Assembly: GCF_003074055.1 (NCBI RefSeq) | Contig: NZ_CP029043.1 | Coordinates: 2,100,501 to 2,164,500, forward strand | Origin: Streptomyces nigra | GTDB taxonomy: Bacteria; Actinomycetota; Actinomycetes; Streptomycetales; Streptomycetaceae | Direction of reading: 5' to 3' | DNA: 64,000 nt | In this document: positions 1-8,120 of the stretch, piece by piece | Layout: every line of letters starts with the position of its first letter | How positions within the stretch are numbered: the stretch's first letter is position 1 | Program-made: the position numbers and the translations under genes | Notes under the pieces: model-generated | The model's input: only the letters and a program-made list of their open reading frames with translations | Database searches by the model: none | Told to the model about the DNA's origin: nothing

Positions 1-37
1 GTTCCGAATGGCGGACCGTCCCCTACGCTGCCGCCCC

Positions 38-802
38 ATGGACGACAAGGAGACGCAGACGAGGACCGCCGTGGTGACCGGCGCCGGCTCGGGCATCGGC
101 CGCGCGGTCGCCGTGGAACTGCTGCGCACGGGCTGGTCGGTGGCGCTGGCCGGACGGCACGTGGAGACGCTTCGGGAGACGGCGGACCTGGTGCCGGAGG
201 CCGCCTCGCTGGCCGTACGCACGGACGTGGCCCGCCCGGAGGACGTCACCGCACTCTTCGCGGCCACCGTGGAGCGGTTCGGGCGGGTGGACCTGCTGTT
301 CAACAACGCGGGCACGTTCGGCCCCGGCGGGGTGCCGGTCGAGGAACTGCCGTACGACGCCTGGCGGCATGTGGTGGACACCAATCTCACCGGGGCGTTC
401 CTGTGCGCGCAGGCGGCGTACCGGCAGATGAAGGAGCAGACCCCGCGGGGCGGCCGGATCATCAACAACGGCTCGATCTCGGCCCATACGCCCCGCCCGC
501 AGTCGGTGGCGTACACGGCGACCAAGCACGCGCTGACCGGCCTGACGAAGTCGCTGGCGCTGGACGGGCGGCCGTACGGGATCGCGGTGGGTCAGATCGA
601 CATCGGCAACGCGGCGACCGACATGACGGCGGCGATGCAGCGGGGTGCGCTGCAGGCGGACGGTTCGGTGGTGCCGGAGCCGGTGATGGATGTGGCGGAC
701 GTGGCCCGCACGGTCCGGCACATGGCGGAGCTGCCGTTGGAGGCGAACGTCCAGTTCGCGACGGTGCTGGCTACGGGGATGCCGTATGTGGGGCGGGGCT
801 GA
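38..802 (+). CDS. SDR family oxidoreductase
   Basis: A short-chain dehydrogenase/reductase of 254 aa, the usual length for the classical family. The NAD(P)-binding motif TGAGSGIG lies at residues 14-21, NNAG at 89-92, the catalytic Ser in NGSIS near 146 and YTATK at 159-163, so the catalytic triad is complete and the enzyme should be an active cytosolic alcohol/ketone oxidoreductase. The substrate cannot be read from sequence. I chose the ATG at 38 over the in-frame ATG at 8 because the first ten residues of the longer form ([10 protein letters not shown]) look non-family and the Rossmann strand begins just after position 38. The gene stands alone, with no close partner downstream. Confidence 0.9.
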   Translation: MDDKETQTRTAVVTGAGSGIGRAVAVELLRTGWSVALAGRHVETLRETADLVPEAASLAVRTDVARPEDVTALFAATVERFGRVDLLFNNAGTFGPGGVPVEELPYDAWRHVVDTNLTGAFLCAQAAYRQMKEQTPRGGRIINNGSISAHTPRPQSVAYTATKHALTGLTKSLALDGRPYGIAVGQIDIGNAATDMTAAMQRGALQADGSVVPEPVMDVADVARTVRHMAELPLEANVQFATVLATGMPYVGRG

Positions 803-957
803 GGGGAGCCGGGGCGGGCCGGGGCGATCCCGAGGGGCTGTGCGTCTTCACGATGTGCACAACTGGAATCTGTAATTCCGCTACATCGCCCCCGGTAGGC
901 GGCTTATGCTCAGATCACTCTGCACGAGAGCTTCACATTCGGAGCAGCAGGGTTCGT

Positions 958-1101
958 ATGCCATACCGAGGGGGGACGCGGCAGCCGTTCCACCGCACCG
1001 GGGTGGGGGTGGACCTCGCGTGGGACCGCGAGGGACGCACCGGTGGGTGGAACGGCTGCCGTGCGTACGGTCAGGAAGGGACGGAGGCGGCTCAGGCCTG
1101 A
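958..1101 (+). CDS. possible small ORF, 47 aa
   Basis: A short ORF beginning MPYRGGTRQPFHRTG, preceded by GGAGCAGCAGGG as a possible ribosome site and by a TATGCT hexamer near 904-909 that could be a -10 element. I recognise no family. It is rich in Gly and Arg, as random GC-rich frames are, and its last 10 bases overlap the end of the antisense SnoaL-like gene. It may equally be a decayed gene remnant or leader RNA. The 289-base stretch between the SDR and the SnoaL-like gene holds nothing else I can support. Confidence 0.2.
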   Translation: MPYRGGTRQPFHRTGVGVDLAWDREGRTGGWNGCRAYGQEGTEAAQA

Positions 1102-1418
1102 CCCGTCTCGAAGCGGGAGATCCGCCCGTCGTCCTCGACCTCGAAGTGCCAGCGGGTCCGCATCTCGCCATACGTGTCGTTGCGGTACGAGGCGACGAGG
1201 TCGCGGCCCCGGTTGGACTCGTTGTCGACCTCCAGGTGCCCGTTGGAGGAGAAGATCTCCCGGTCCACCCAGTCGGTCAGATCGCGGTCGGTGCCGTCGT
1301 CGGCCATGGTCGCGCCGGGCGCGAGGACGCCCATGAAGGCGTCGCGGTCATGGGCGTTGACCGCCGCGACGAAGGCACGGACCGTGGGGTCGCTGAGCTT
1401 GGACGTCTGAATGGTCAT
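1092..1418 (-). CDS. SnoaL-like / NTF2-superfamily protein
   Basis: A 108-aa protein with the cone-shaped alpha+beta barrel pattern of the SnoaL/NTF2 superfamily: an N-terminal helix VRAFVAAVNAHDRDAFM, then the typical LAPGATMADDGTDRD segment, and a C-terminal WHFEVEDDGRISRFETGQ strand pair. Members are small-molecule isomerases, hydrolases or binding proteins, so no specific reaction can be given. The start MTIQTSKL was chosen because upstream residues in the frame are low complexity and would run antisense into the next gene's promoter. It is divergent from the DoxX gene, with 142 bases between the start codons. Confidence 0.8.
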   Translation of the reverse strand: MTIQTSKLSDPTVRAFVAAVNAHDRDAFMGVLAPGATMADDGTDRDLTDWVDREIFSSNGHLEVDNESNRGRDLVASYRNDTYGEMRTRWHFEVEDDGRISRFETGQA

Positions 1419-1560
1419 ACCGGCAGCGTCACACCGGCCCCACCGGCCCGCCACCCGAACGGCGCCGAGGCAAGGCGGGCGGGTGCTCCCGATGTCACGG
1501 TGGAAGGGCGGGAGGTCCCCGCCGGGCCCTGTCCCTGTTGATCTGTCTCCGGGAGTCGCT

Positions 1561-2118
1561 GTGAGTTCTTTCAACCGACACGATCTGGGCCTGCTGCTGC
1601 TCCGGCTGGGAGCCGGCGGCGTCCTGATGGCGCACGGCACGCAGAAGCTGTTCGGCTGGTTCGGCGGCCACGGCATCGAGGGCACCGGCCAGTTCATGGA
1701 GTCGATCGGCTACAAGCCGGGCAAGGCCAGCGCGACCGCGTCCGGCCTCGCGGAGACCGGCGGCGGCGCCCTGCTGGCCCTCGGCCTCGCCACCCCCGCC
1801 GCGGGCGCGGCGGCGGCCGGCGGCATGGCGGGCGCGGCCGCGGTGCACGCCCCGAACGGCTTCTTCAACCAGGAGGGCGGCTACGAGCACGCCGCCATGC
1901 TGGGCCTCGCCGCGACGAGCCTCGCGATCACGGGCCCCGGCAGGCTCTCCCTCGACCACGCGCTGAAACACGTCCTGGACCGCGGCTGGATGGTCCCCAC
2001 GGCGCTCGGCGTGACGGCGGCGGCGACCGCGCTGGTGGTGGGCGCCCGCAACCGGCGGCTCGACCGCCCGGACAAGGACGGCGAGTTCGCGGACCAGGAG
2101 ACGCTGTTCGAGGAGTGA
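1561..2118 (+). CDS. DoxX family membrane protein
   Basis: A 185-aa integral membrane protein of the DoxX family. It starts with GTG and opens FNRHDLGLLLLRLGAGGVLM, the family signature, followed by HGTQKLFGWFGGHG (residues about 25-38). Four hydrophobic segments lie near residues 9-28, 60-82, 85-105 and 160-178. The C-terminus is charged and cytosolic (RRLDRPDKDGEF). DoxX relatives act in respiratory electron transfer or thiol redox balance, but the role of this small actinobacterial subgroup is unknown. The GTG at 1561 is where family similarity begins; the frame stays open upstream without matching it. Confidence 0.85.
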   Translation: MSSFNRHDLGLLLLRLGAGGVLMAHGTQKLFGWFGGHGIEGTGQFMESIGYKPGKASATASGLAETGGGALLALGLATPAAGAAAAGGMAGAAAVHAPNGFFNQEGGYEHAAMLGLAATSLAITGPGRLSLDHALKHVLDRGWMVPTALGVTAAATALVVGARNRRLDRPDKDGEFADQETLFEE

Positions 2119-2127
2119 ACCGGGGGC

Positions 2128-2162
2128 CGGTACCGCACGGGTGCGGTGCCTAAGCTGCCCGC
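2128..2162 (+). promoter_or_regulatory. putative promoter with inverted repeat, leaderless start
   Basis: A 7-bp inverted repeat ACCGCAC/GTGCGGT (2132-2147) is followed by TAAGCT at 2151-2156, which lies 6 bases before the ATG of the MazG-like gene. A -10 element at this distance would start transcription at or next to the ATG, giving a leaderless mRNA, which fits the lack of a ribosome site. The inverted repeat could be an operator over the -35 region or a weak terminator for the DoxX gene. Confidence 0.35.
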
Positions 2163-2585
2163 ATGACGACTGACGAGGCCACCGCCGACCTGTGGAAAGA
2201 CGTCGACGCCCTGTGGGCGTGGCTGGAGGCCGGGCAACCGCACGGCGGCACCGAGGGCCTGCTGCTGCGGATGCTGAAGCTGTCGGAGGAGGTCGGCGAG
2301 GTCGCCCAGGCGGTCATCGGGGCGACCGGCCAGAACCCGCGCAAGGGCGTCACCCACACCTGGGACGACGTGCAGTCCGAACTGTGCGACGTGGTGATCA
2401 CGGCCCTGGTCGCGCTGCGCACCCTGACGCCGCACGCGCGCGAGGTGTTCATGCGGCATCTGGCGCGGGTGGCGGAACGGTCGCTGAGGGCGGGGCGTAG
2501 GGGTTCCGGGGGCGTGGGGGTTCCGGGCGCGTGGGGGTTCCGGGGGCGTGGGGGTTCCGGGCGCGTGGGGGTTCCGGAGGCGTAG
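2163..2585 (+). CDS. MazG-like nucleotide pyrophosphohydrolase
   Basis: An all-alpha NTP pyrophosphohydrolase of the MazG-like type, predicted to hydrolyse (d)NTPs to the monophosphate as a house-cleaning enzyme. Residues 41-51 (SEEVGEVAQAV) carry the EExxE half of the metal site and E73/D76 in ELCDVVI the ExxD half, so the Mg-binding residues are present. The folded domain ends near residue 110. The last 30 residues (RRGSGGVGVPGAWGFRG and onward) are translated from a 17-bp minisatellite and are probably a disordered tail acquired by repeat expansion. The total of 140 aa is longer than the roughly 110 aa core. Confidence 0.85.
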   Translation: MTTDEATADLWKDVDALWAWLEAGQPHGGTEGLLLRMLKLSEEVGEVAQAVIGATGQNPRKGVTHTWDDVQSELCDVVITALVALRTLTPHAREVFMRHLARVAERSLRAGRRGSGGVGVPGAWGFRGRGGSGRVGVPEA

Positions 2586-2690
2586 GGGCTCCGGGCGCGT
2601 GGGGGTTCTGGAGGCGTAGGGGCTCCGGGGGGCGTGGGGGTTCCGGGCGCGTGGGGGTTCCGGGGCGTAGGGGCTCCGGGGGCGCGGGGG
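2496..2690. repeat. 17-bp minisatellite, about 11 copies
   Basis: Degenerate tandem copies of a 17-base unit close to CGTGGGGGTTCCGGGCG. Variants swap GTG for GTA, TTCC for CTCC, and the last bases GCG/GGG/AGG. The array starts inside the 3' end of the MazG-like gene and continues past its stop at 2585, so the copy number sets the length and frame of the protein tail. Seventeen is not a multiple of three, so the reading frame shifts with each unit. Confidence 0.9.
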
Positions 2691-2767
2691 CGTGTGCGCA
2701 GTCGGCGCCTATTGCCGGGCGGCCGGGCAGGGGCCGGGCTGAGCGCGTCGGGTCCGCACGGCCCGCG

Positions 2768-2842
2768 CTCAGACACCTCAGACACCTCAGACACCTCAGA
2801 CACCTGAGGGGCACCTCATACACCTCATACACCTCATACACA
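2768..2842. repeat. 9-bp tandem repeats with hairpin
   Basis: Four copies of CTCAGACAC are followed by GAGGGG and then three copies of CTCATACAC. The junction holds CCTCAG-ACAC-CTGAGG, a 6-bp hairpin with a 4-base loop. The block lies between the ends of two converging genes (MazG-like on plus, lipase-like on minus), in a 312-base gap that otherwise holds only the end of the 17-bp array and no gene. The hairpin might serve as a weak terminator, though no U tract follows. Confidence 0.8.
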
Positions 2843-2897
2843 GGGGACGCGACGACAAGCCGTATCGCGCCCTGTCCCGCCCCCGGAGGGAACCCGC

Positions 2898-4409
2898 TCA
2901 GCTCCAGGGCGTGGCGACCAGCCGGATCCTGGCTCGGTCGCCGACCAGGGGGACGGTGCTCTCGGGGAGCGGGATGTGGGCGACCCAGCGGCCGGGGGTG
3001 GGGTCCTCGTCGGACCGGGGCGCGCCGGCGACGCGATGGTCGCGGATGGCGCCCTCGATCTCCGAGTTCCAGGCGGCCCAGATACCGGGCCCGGCCTCGG
3101 GGGTCCCGACGTCGATGACGAGGGTGTCGGAGAAGTCGGCAGTGCGCTCGATGTGGTCGCCGAGGCTGAGGATGCCGCGACGCTCGCGCAGCGACAGCAG
3201 CCGCAGCATGAGGATGAACCGCATCGGCTCGCCTGTCGTCTGACGCAGCCGGCTGTTGAGAAAGGTGGTCGCGAGCGGGACGGATGCCTCACCGGCGCCC
3301 GTGCCGGCCGCGGGCGGGTCGAGCTGGACGGGGCACCAGTGGGCGGCCAGCCGTTCGTGCATGACGACGGGCAGTCCGCGCACCGACAGCCGTGTCTCGG
3401 CCTGCCACACGAGGTCGTCGTCATCGGGCAGCCGGTGCCCGACCAGCGATGCCTCGATCCGGGTGTCCCCGAACAGGAACCGCCGCAGATTCTGGTACCC
3501 CTCCTCGGAGTTGACCATCCCGTACCGCCCGCTGTGACTACGGTGCACATACGCCCGGTGCGCGTCCGGCACATACGCCCGCTCGATCTGCACGAGCCCG
3601 TCGCTGTGCGGCCCGACAGCGGTGGAGGACAGCCCGAAGGCGACGTCGTAGTCGGCCGGATCGGTGCCGACGAGGCAGAAGACCCGCTCCAGCGGCAGCG
3701 TCCCGGGCCCCTGGGGCATCCGCCGGGCGTCCCACCCCTCGGGCGGCCCGCCGGGATCGAACTCGGCCTGGGGCGTCAGGTACTCGTACATCCGCCGGGG
3801 TCCGAAGATGTCGGCGCCCTGGATCCCGACGGCGTCCCGGATCCGCTCCAGCCAGCCGCCCCCGAGGTCGAAGGCGATACCGCCGTGCGGAGTGCCGTAG
3901 GTGAAGAACTTGCCGATGCACTCGGCGGCGTCGCGGCCCCGGTCCGGCAGCACCTTCTGCAGCAGGCACCGGCAGATCAGCCCGCCCATGGAGTGGGCGA
4001 CGAGATGGACCGCGGGGGCGCCGGTCTTCTCCCGCAACCGGTCGACGAGGTCGAGCAGATCGGCGGCGGCGCTCTCCAGCCGGTACTCCTCCGGCCGGCC
4101 GCCCCAGGTGCTGGAGGACCGGTCGTAGAACCGGTGCACCCATACGGAGTTGGCGGGCACCTGCGCGTGCTCGGCGAGGTAGGTCTCCTGGCTCCCCCGC
4201 ACCAGCAGCTCGTACCCCTCCTCACGGATCAGCCGCAGCAGAGGACTCTCGAACTGATGGAACAACGGCTGGTCGTGGGCCCCGACCCGGACATGCGTGG
4301 ACCCCTCGTTGAACCCGTAGAAGGGATCACCGACGGCCTTGTCGATCCCCGACGTCCCTCCGGCGAAGCCACGGACGTAGACGAGGGGAAGACGGCGGGG
4401 GTCGTCCAC
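2898..4409 (-). CDS. lipase-like alpha/beta hydrolase
   Basis: A 503-aa alpha/beta-hydrolase fold protein. The first strand is LPLVYVRGFAGG (residues 7-18), and the nucleophile elbow VHLVAHSMGG places Ser140 at the expected position after a helix of the form DLLDLVDRLREKTG. A conserved FTYGTPHGG segment follows, as in triacylglycerol lipases and PGAP1/LCAT-like proteins. There is no signal peptide, so action is presumably intracellular. The C-terminal third (from about residue 330) is an extra domain I do not recognise. The GTG at 4409 was chosen because GGAG sits 7 bases upstream and the first beta strand follows at once; the open frame continues upstream but runs into the divergent gene. 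Confidence 0.75.
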   Translation of the reverse strand: MDDPRRLPLVYVRGFAGGTSGIDKAVGDPFYGFNEGSTHVRVGAHDQPLFHQFESPLLRLIREEGYELLVRGSQETYLAEHAQVPANSVWVHRFYDRSSSTWGGRPEEYRLESAAADLLDLVDRLREKTGAPAVHLVAHSMGGLICRCLLQKVLPDRGRDAAECIGKFFTYGTPHGGIAFDLGGGWLERIRDAVGIQGADIFGPRRMYEYLTPQAEFDPGGPPEGWDARRMPQGPGTLPLERVFCLVGTDPADYDVAFGLSSTAVGPHSDGLVQIERAYVPDAHRAYVHRSHSGRYGMVNSEEGYQNLRRFLFGDTRIEASLVGHRLPDDDDLVWQAETRLSVRGLPVVMHERLAAHWCPVQLDPPAAGTGAGEASVPLATTFLNSRLRQTTGEPMRFILMLRLLSLRERRGILSLGDHIERTADFSDTLVIDVGTPEAGPGIWAAWNSEIEGAIRDHRVAGAPRSDEDPTPGRWVAHIPLPESTVPLVGDRARIRLVATPWS

Positions 4410-4547
4410 GGCAGCCTCCAAGAGACGGTCACGTCTCCTGAGTAACCGAAGCCGGGGACCCGCGCCCGTCGGGACCACCCGTGGGGGTGAAGCGGCCCTA
4501 CGCTGTCCGATGCCGTGGCGCAGCCGCTTCGAGGAGACAGACACCGC

Positions 4548-5183
4548 ATGACGCACCCCCCACACCAGGCCCCCGACGTGGCCGAGGTGATAGCCCGCAG
4601 CCGCTCCGCGCGCACCCGGCACATAGCCCTGCGGGCCGCCCTGGGCACAGCATTGACAGCCCTGCCCTTCGCTCTCGTCAACGCGGGCGTCCCGAACACG
4701 TTCCTGACGGTCCTCCCGGTCGTACCGGGCCTCTTCGTCCTGCTCCTCCTTCTCCTCCAGGTCCGCCACGGACGACGCCTCCACGTGTGCGAACGCGTCC
4801 TGCGCACGTACCCGCTGGAATACCGCGACCGAGTGGACCGGCGCGGCTCCGACTGGCTGCTCCTCGGCACGATCCACACGGTGAAGCTGCCGATCCGGGG
4901 CCGGCACGGAGCCCCGACGATGCGCGCCCTGAACGCCTCGATGACCCGCCGCCGGCCCGGGGGCACGGAAGCCGGCGCCTGGTTCGCGGGCGACCCGGCC
5001 TTCGGCGGCGTCCTGATCGTCCCGGGCACGAACGACATGCTCTTCCTCCAGCCCGCGAAGTGGGAGAAGTACGAGGCCGACCGCGCGGCCGCCGACCCGT
5101 CCCGCCGCGCGATGGCGACGGAGGCGGGCATCGCCGGCCTGCTGGAGAAGGAGCCGAACACGATCGTGGCGCTGGGCGGCTGA
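4548..5183 (+). CDS. hypothetical membrane protein
   Basis: A 211-aa protein with two adjacent membrane segments (about residues 32-50 and 54-75, the second very hydrophobic: FVLLLLLLQV) followed by a cytosolic domain. The domain contains AGAWFAGDPAFGGVLIVPGTND and ends in a helical region with EKYEADRAAADPSRR. No family is recognised; similar proteins occur as single genes in streptomycetes. The ATG at 4548 follows GAGGAGAC with good spacing, and a TACGCT hexamer about 45 bases upstream could be its -10. It is divergent from the lipase-like gene. Confidence 0.75.
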   Translation: MTHPPHQAPDVAEVIARSRSARTRHIALRAALGTALTALPFALVNAGVPNTFLTVLPVVPGLFVLLLLLLQVRHGRRLHVCERVLRTYPLEYRDRVDRRGSDWLLLGTIHTVKLPIRGRHGAPTMRALNASMTRRRPGGTEAGAWFAGDPAFGGVLIVPGTNDMLFLQPAKWEKYEADRAAADPSRRAMATEAGIAGLLEKEPNTIVALGG

Positions 5184-5297
5184 GCCGAGGACCGGCCGGA
5201 CTGCAGTCGCCTCTCACCAGCGAGAGCGCGGACCGAGGGAACACATTTCCTTCACTGCAGTACGCAACCATTCCACATCCGGAGAGTCCGCATCTAC

Positions 5298-5645
5298 ATG
5301 CAGCTCCCCCCTTCCCACCCTGTCGGCGTCGGCGAGTTGGGAGAGAACACCGCTCCCGGACGGCTGATGATCGCGTCCCGGCTTCTCGCCCTCGCCTCCA
5401 CCGCGGAACTCCTCCGCCTGTGGATCCCCCGCAGACGCTGGCGGACGGCGGGACGGATTCCCTCCGGAACCGGCCGGCAGGCAGTCGGCGTCTTCCTCGC
5501 CCTCGCCGCAGCGGGCATGTTCGCCGACGAGAAGTCGGACGTGTTCGTACCGGCCTGCGTGGTCTCCGTCCTCGCTGCGCTCCTCCTCATAGCCGGCACC
5601 GGCCTTCGCACGAGCCCTGGGCACACGGGGACCGGAAGTCGCTGA
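5298..5645 (+). CDS. small hypothetical membrane protein
   Basis: A 115-aa protein with hydrophobic stretches near residues 24-42, 62-77 and 83-101 and a basic linker PRRRWRTAGR, consistent with two or three membrane spans. No family is recognised. GGAGAG lies 13 bases upstream of the ATG, which is rather far for a ribosome site. No homologous partner is visible around it. It could be a lineage-specific gene or a chance open frame; the hydrophobic periodicity favours a real protein. Confidence 0.5.
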   Translation: MQLPPSHPVGVGELGENTAPGRLMIASRLLALASTAELLRLWIPRRRWRTAGRIPSGTGRQAVGVFLALAAAGMFADEKSDVFVPACVVSVLAALLLIAGTGLRTSPGHTGTGSR

Positions 5646-5766
5646 AGGACCGCAGGCGAGGACCGAGCAGGCACGCGTGTTCGCGGCGTACGCGCACACT
5701 GCCGGCACGTCGGATGCCTCGAAGGGGCGGGCATAGTACCGAGTCTCCATCGGATCATCACATCTC

Positions 5767-5867
5767 GTTGACAGCGCTTACGTCTCATCGTCAAGCTTGA
5801 GACGTCAACAAGGTGCACCAGCAGCACGTTTGGCCTCTTCCGCCGCAGCCAGCCAGCCAGCCAGCCA
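5767..5867 (+). promoter_or_regulatory. interrupted inverted repeat and AGCC microsatellite upstream of two-gene module
   Basis: GTTGAC (5767-5772) and GTCTCA (5782-5787) pair with TGAGAC/GTCAAC (5798-5809), giving a stem interrupted by a 9-base bulge. TTGACA at 5769-5774 also matches a -35 element. At 5845-5867 there are about five copies of the tetranucleotide AGCC in the presumed leader. Both lie upstream of the GTG at 5924. The 278-base gap from 5646 contains no gene I can support. Confidence 0.35.
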
Positions 5868-5923
5868 TCGACACGGTCGACTCCTGCCGGTGCACATGGC
5901 GCAGGGGCCGCAGGGGGGAAATC

Positions 5924-6910
5924 GTGCCCATCTTCATACCGGTCGTCCTCATCGGCGTCGGGGTGGCGACCGGAGGAAGCGGAGGCGCTCTCATGGGCAA
6001 AGGCCTCCTCGACCTCAAGCGGGCGCGAGACCGGAGCAAGGAGGCGAGCCAGGCCTACGAGCTGCGCCGGACTCGGGCCGAGGAGGCCCTGGCCGCGACG
6101 AACGGCCGCCTCGGAACTCTGGGGGAGCAACAGAGGCAGGCGTTCATGGACGTCGTCGTCCGCATGGTCGACTTCCTGCGCCGCCACGAGCGCCAGGTAC
6201 GCGAGAGCGAGCGACTGCTGGTGGACGGCGTCGACGCCACCATGGGACAGGTTCCCGGGCTTCGCAGCCTCGATGTCGATACGGCGACGTGGATCGGCGG
6301 GGCTCTCGGGTCCGCGGCGGCGGGCGCCGGCGCAGGTATCGGTGTCACGGCGGCGGCGAGCAGCTTCGGCGTGGCGAGCACCGGTGCGGCCATCTCCGGG
6401 TTGTCGGGTGCCGCGGCCGAGAGTGCGCTGCTCGCCTTCCTGGGCGGCGGGTCGCTCGCATCCGGTGGCGGCGGCATGGCCCTGGGAGGCGCGGCGCTCA
6501 ACATCGTCGTCGCGGGCCCCGCGTTGCTCGTCGGCGGACTGGTCTTCAAGGGCCAGACCACGAAGAAGGTCACCCAGGCGAAGAAGTACGAGGCGGACGT
6601 CGCCGTGGCGATCGCCGAACTCGACAAGACGGAGGCGCTCCTGAAGAGCGTCGACATCCGCACCGCGGAGCTGCGCGGGCTCCTCGCCAGCCTCACCACT
6701 CGGGCGCTCGAGGCGCTGGACCTCCTGGAGTCGGAGCCGTTCGATTCACTGCGGCACGCCGCGCGCTTCCAGCGGACCATGACGCTGGTGATGGCGGTCC
6801 GCGACGTGGCGGCGGCTCCCATCGTCAACGCCGACGGCGAGTTGGACGAGCGCGTCGGCAATCTCACCATCAGGTACAGGCCGTTGATCGAGGAGACCCA
6901 GGATGACTGA
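5924..6910 (+). CDS. glycine-zipper membrane protein with coiled coils
   Basis: A 328-aa protein of unknown function. Residues 1-25 (PIFIPVVLIGVGVATGG) form an N-terminal membrane segment. Residues about 30-95 form a long charged helix likely to be a coiled coil (ARDRSKEASQAYELRRTRAEE). Residues about 120-215 are a long Gly/Ala-rich hydrophobic stretch with GxxxG spacing (GGALGSAAAGAGAGIG), ending in ALLVGGLVFKG. A second helical region follows. This layout recalls membrane-remodelling or pore-forming helical proteins, but I cannot name a family. GTG at 5924 was chosen for the strong AGGGGGGA ribosome site; an in-frame GTG at 5813 lacks one. The stop overlaps the next start by 8 bases, so the two are translationally coupled. 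Confidence 0.75.
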   Translation: MPIFIPVVLIGVGVATGGSGGALMGKGLLDLKRARDRSKEASQAYELRRTRAEEALAATNGRLGTLGEQQRQAFMDVVVRMVDFLRRHERQVRESERLLVDGVDATMGQVPGLRSLDVDTATWIGGALGSAAAGAGAGIGVTAAASSFGVASTGAAISGLSGAAAESALLAFLGGGSLASGGGGMALGGAALNIVVAGPALLVGGLVFKGQTTKKVTQAKKYEADVAVAIAELDKTEALLKSVDIRTAELRGLLASLTTRALEALDLLESEPFDSLRHAARFQRTMTLVMAVRDVAAAPIVNADGELDERVGNLTIRYRPLIEETQDD

Positions 6911-7334
6911 CCGGCCCAAGGTGCACGTAGGCAAGGTGGTCACGGCGGCCCGAGCCTCCGCCCAGGTGAAGGACGTCTTCGACGCGCTGAGCCAGATCGT
7001 CGACGCCACCCGTGAGTGCATCCACATCCACGAGGTCGAGAGCAGCAAGAGAGCCCGGATCCGGGCCTACGAGGCCACCGAGGTCGCCCGGATCAGGGCC
7101 GCTGAAGCCGTCCTCAAGGACTACTTCACACAGGCGTTCGCCGAACGACGCAATCTCTACGAGGAGATGTTCGTCCGGCTGGACAGAGCACTCGAAGAGG
7201 AGAACGGCGAGGTACTGCACGCCGTCGTGCGCGGGATCGTCGACGTCGCCAAGAGCTCCCCGCTGGCGGACATGGGCGACCTCTCCCAGATCCGGGCGGC
7301 GCTGGACGACCCGGCTCAGGTGTGGGAGTTCTGA
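6903..7334 (+). CDS. coiled-coil protein, second gene of two-gene module
   Basis: A 143-aa soluble, highly charged, almost wholly helical protein. The central part (residues 40-75, RARIRAYEATEVARIRAAEAV) has long-helix periodicity. The end contains RLDRALEEENGEVLHAVVRGIVDVAKSSPLADMG, a motif I associate with conserved hypothetical proteins in many bacteria but cannot attach to a named function. Its ATG lies inside the last codons of the membrane protein gene (8-base overlap), so the two are likely made in fixed ratio and may form one complex. No regulator or enzyme is adjacent. Confidence 0.75.
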   Translation: MTDRPKVHVGKVVTAARASAQVKDVFDALSQIVDATRECIHIHEVESSKRARIRAYEATEVARIRAAEAVLKDYFTQAFAERRNLYEEMFVRLDRALEEENGEVLHAVVRGIVDVAKSSPLADMGDLSQIRAALDDPAQVWEF

Positions 7335-7433
7335 CCGCACCACGTCAAAGGGCGAACCGCCTCCAGTTCGTAGCTCTGCGGGGCGTTGGTGAAGCCCAGG
7401 GAAGGGCCCGGGGAGGGCCTAGGGTGGTTCCTC

Positions 7434-7835
7434 GTGGACCGTCTCGACGATGCCGTGCCGTTGCTGGAGTTGCTGTGCGCCGCTGACGAAGTGCGCGTCC
7501 CCGGTGAGCTCGAGTCGTCAGGGCCTCACGAGAACGCTCCCGACGCGGTCGTGGACAGGTACGTGGTGGACGGCGGCCGACTGCTTCTCACTGTCTGGCG
7601 CGGCCGGCTGCACGAGGTGATCTACCAGACCCCGGCGGAGTCCGAACAGGACGCGGCGCGACGCAACGACCGGCTGTTCGCGCACTACGGGCAGGGCGAC
7701 GGCTGGACCGAGATTCTCGACAACGGTTTCGGCAAGACCTATCGCCGTACCGATCAGCGGCGGTACGCGCTGTGGAGCTACGCGATGGACATCACGACCT
7801 TCGGCACGATGGAGTTCCATCAGGTCAAGTGGTAG
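7434..7835 (+). CDS. hypothetical protein, 133 aa
   Basis: A small acidic soluble protein ending FGTMEFHQVKW, with a central predicted beta-rich part (DRYVVDGGRLLLTVWRGRLHEVIYQTP). No family is recognised. Size and composition resemble many streptomycete immunity-like or SUKH-like small proteins, but there is no diagnostic motif and no toxin gene nearby. The start is uncertain: GTG at 7434 follows AGGGTGG, whereas the frame also offers TTG at 7386. It lies 99 bases after the two-gene module and could be co-transcribed with it. Confidence 0.55.
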   Translation: MDRLDDAVPLLELLCAADEVRVPGELESSGPHENAPDAVVDRYVVDGGRLLLTVWRGRLHEVIYQTPAESEQDAARRNDRLFAHYGQGDGWTEILDNGFGKTYRRTDQRRYALWSYAMDITTFGTMEFHQVKW

Positions 7836-8120
7836 CCGCCCGGGGAGGTGACCTCCGCGCCGATATCCCGGTGACACCAAGACGGCGTGAGAAGTCCGCG
7901 ACGCCCTCCCCGCCCCACGCGCTCGGGAAGGGGATGCGGTCAACCAACCCCGAGGCCGGTCACTCCCGTTACGGAGTCCGGAAAAGGGGCGGCGGGGGCG
8001 CGAAGGCTCTGTTCATGCGGCTGTGGACCCGTGGGGCTCGGCGCTCCCCGACGCCCAGATGCTCCCCAGCGCAAGATCATCGGGCGATTCTGAGGGTGTT
8101 CTGGCAGGTCAGTGACCTGG

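Noticed and set aside
2496..2842. Possible CRISPR array
   Set aside because: Units are 17 and 9 bases, adjacent without spacers; these are tandem repeats.
5650..5760. Minus-strand ORF starting METRYYARPFEASDV
   Set aside because: It continues antisense into the small membrane protein gene and lacks a ribosome site; at best a remnant.
7836..8120. tRNA or small RNA between the hypothetical gene and rnpB
   Set aside because: No cloverleaf or T-loop sequence (GGTTCGAATCC type) was found; only unstructured GC-rich DNA.
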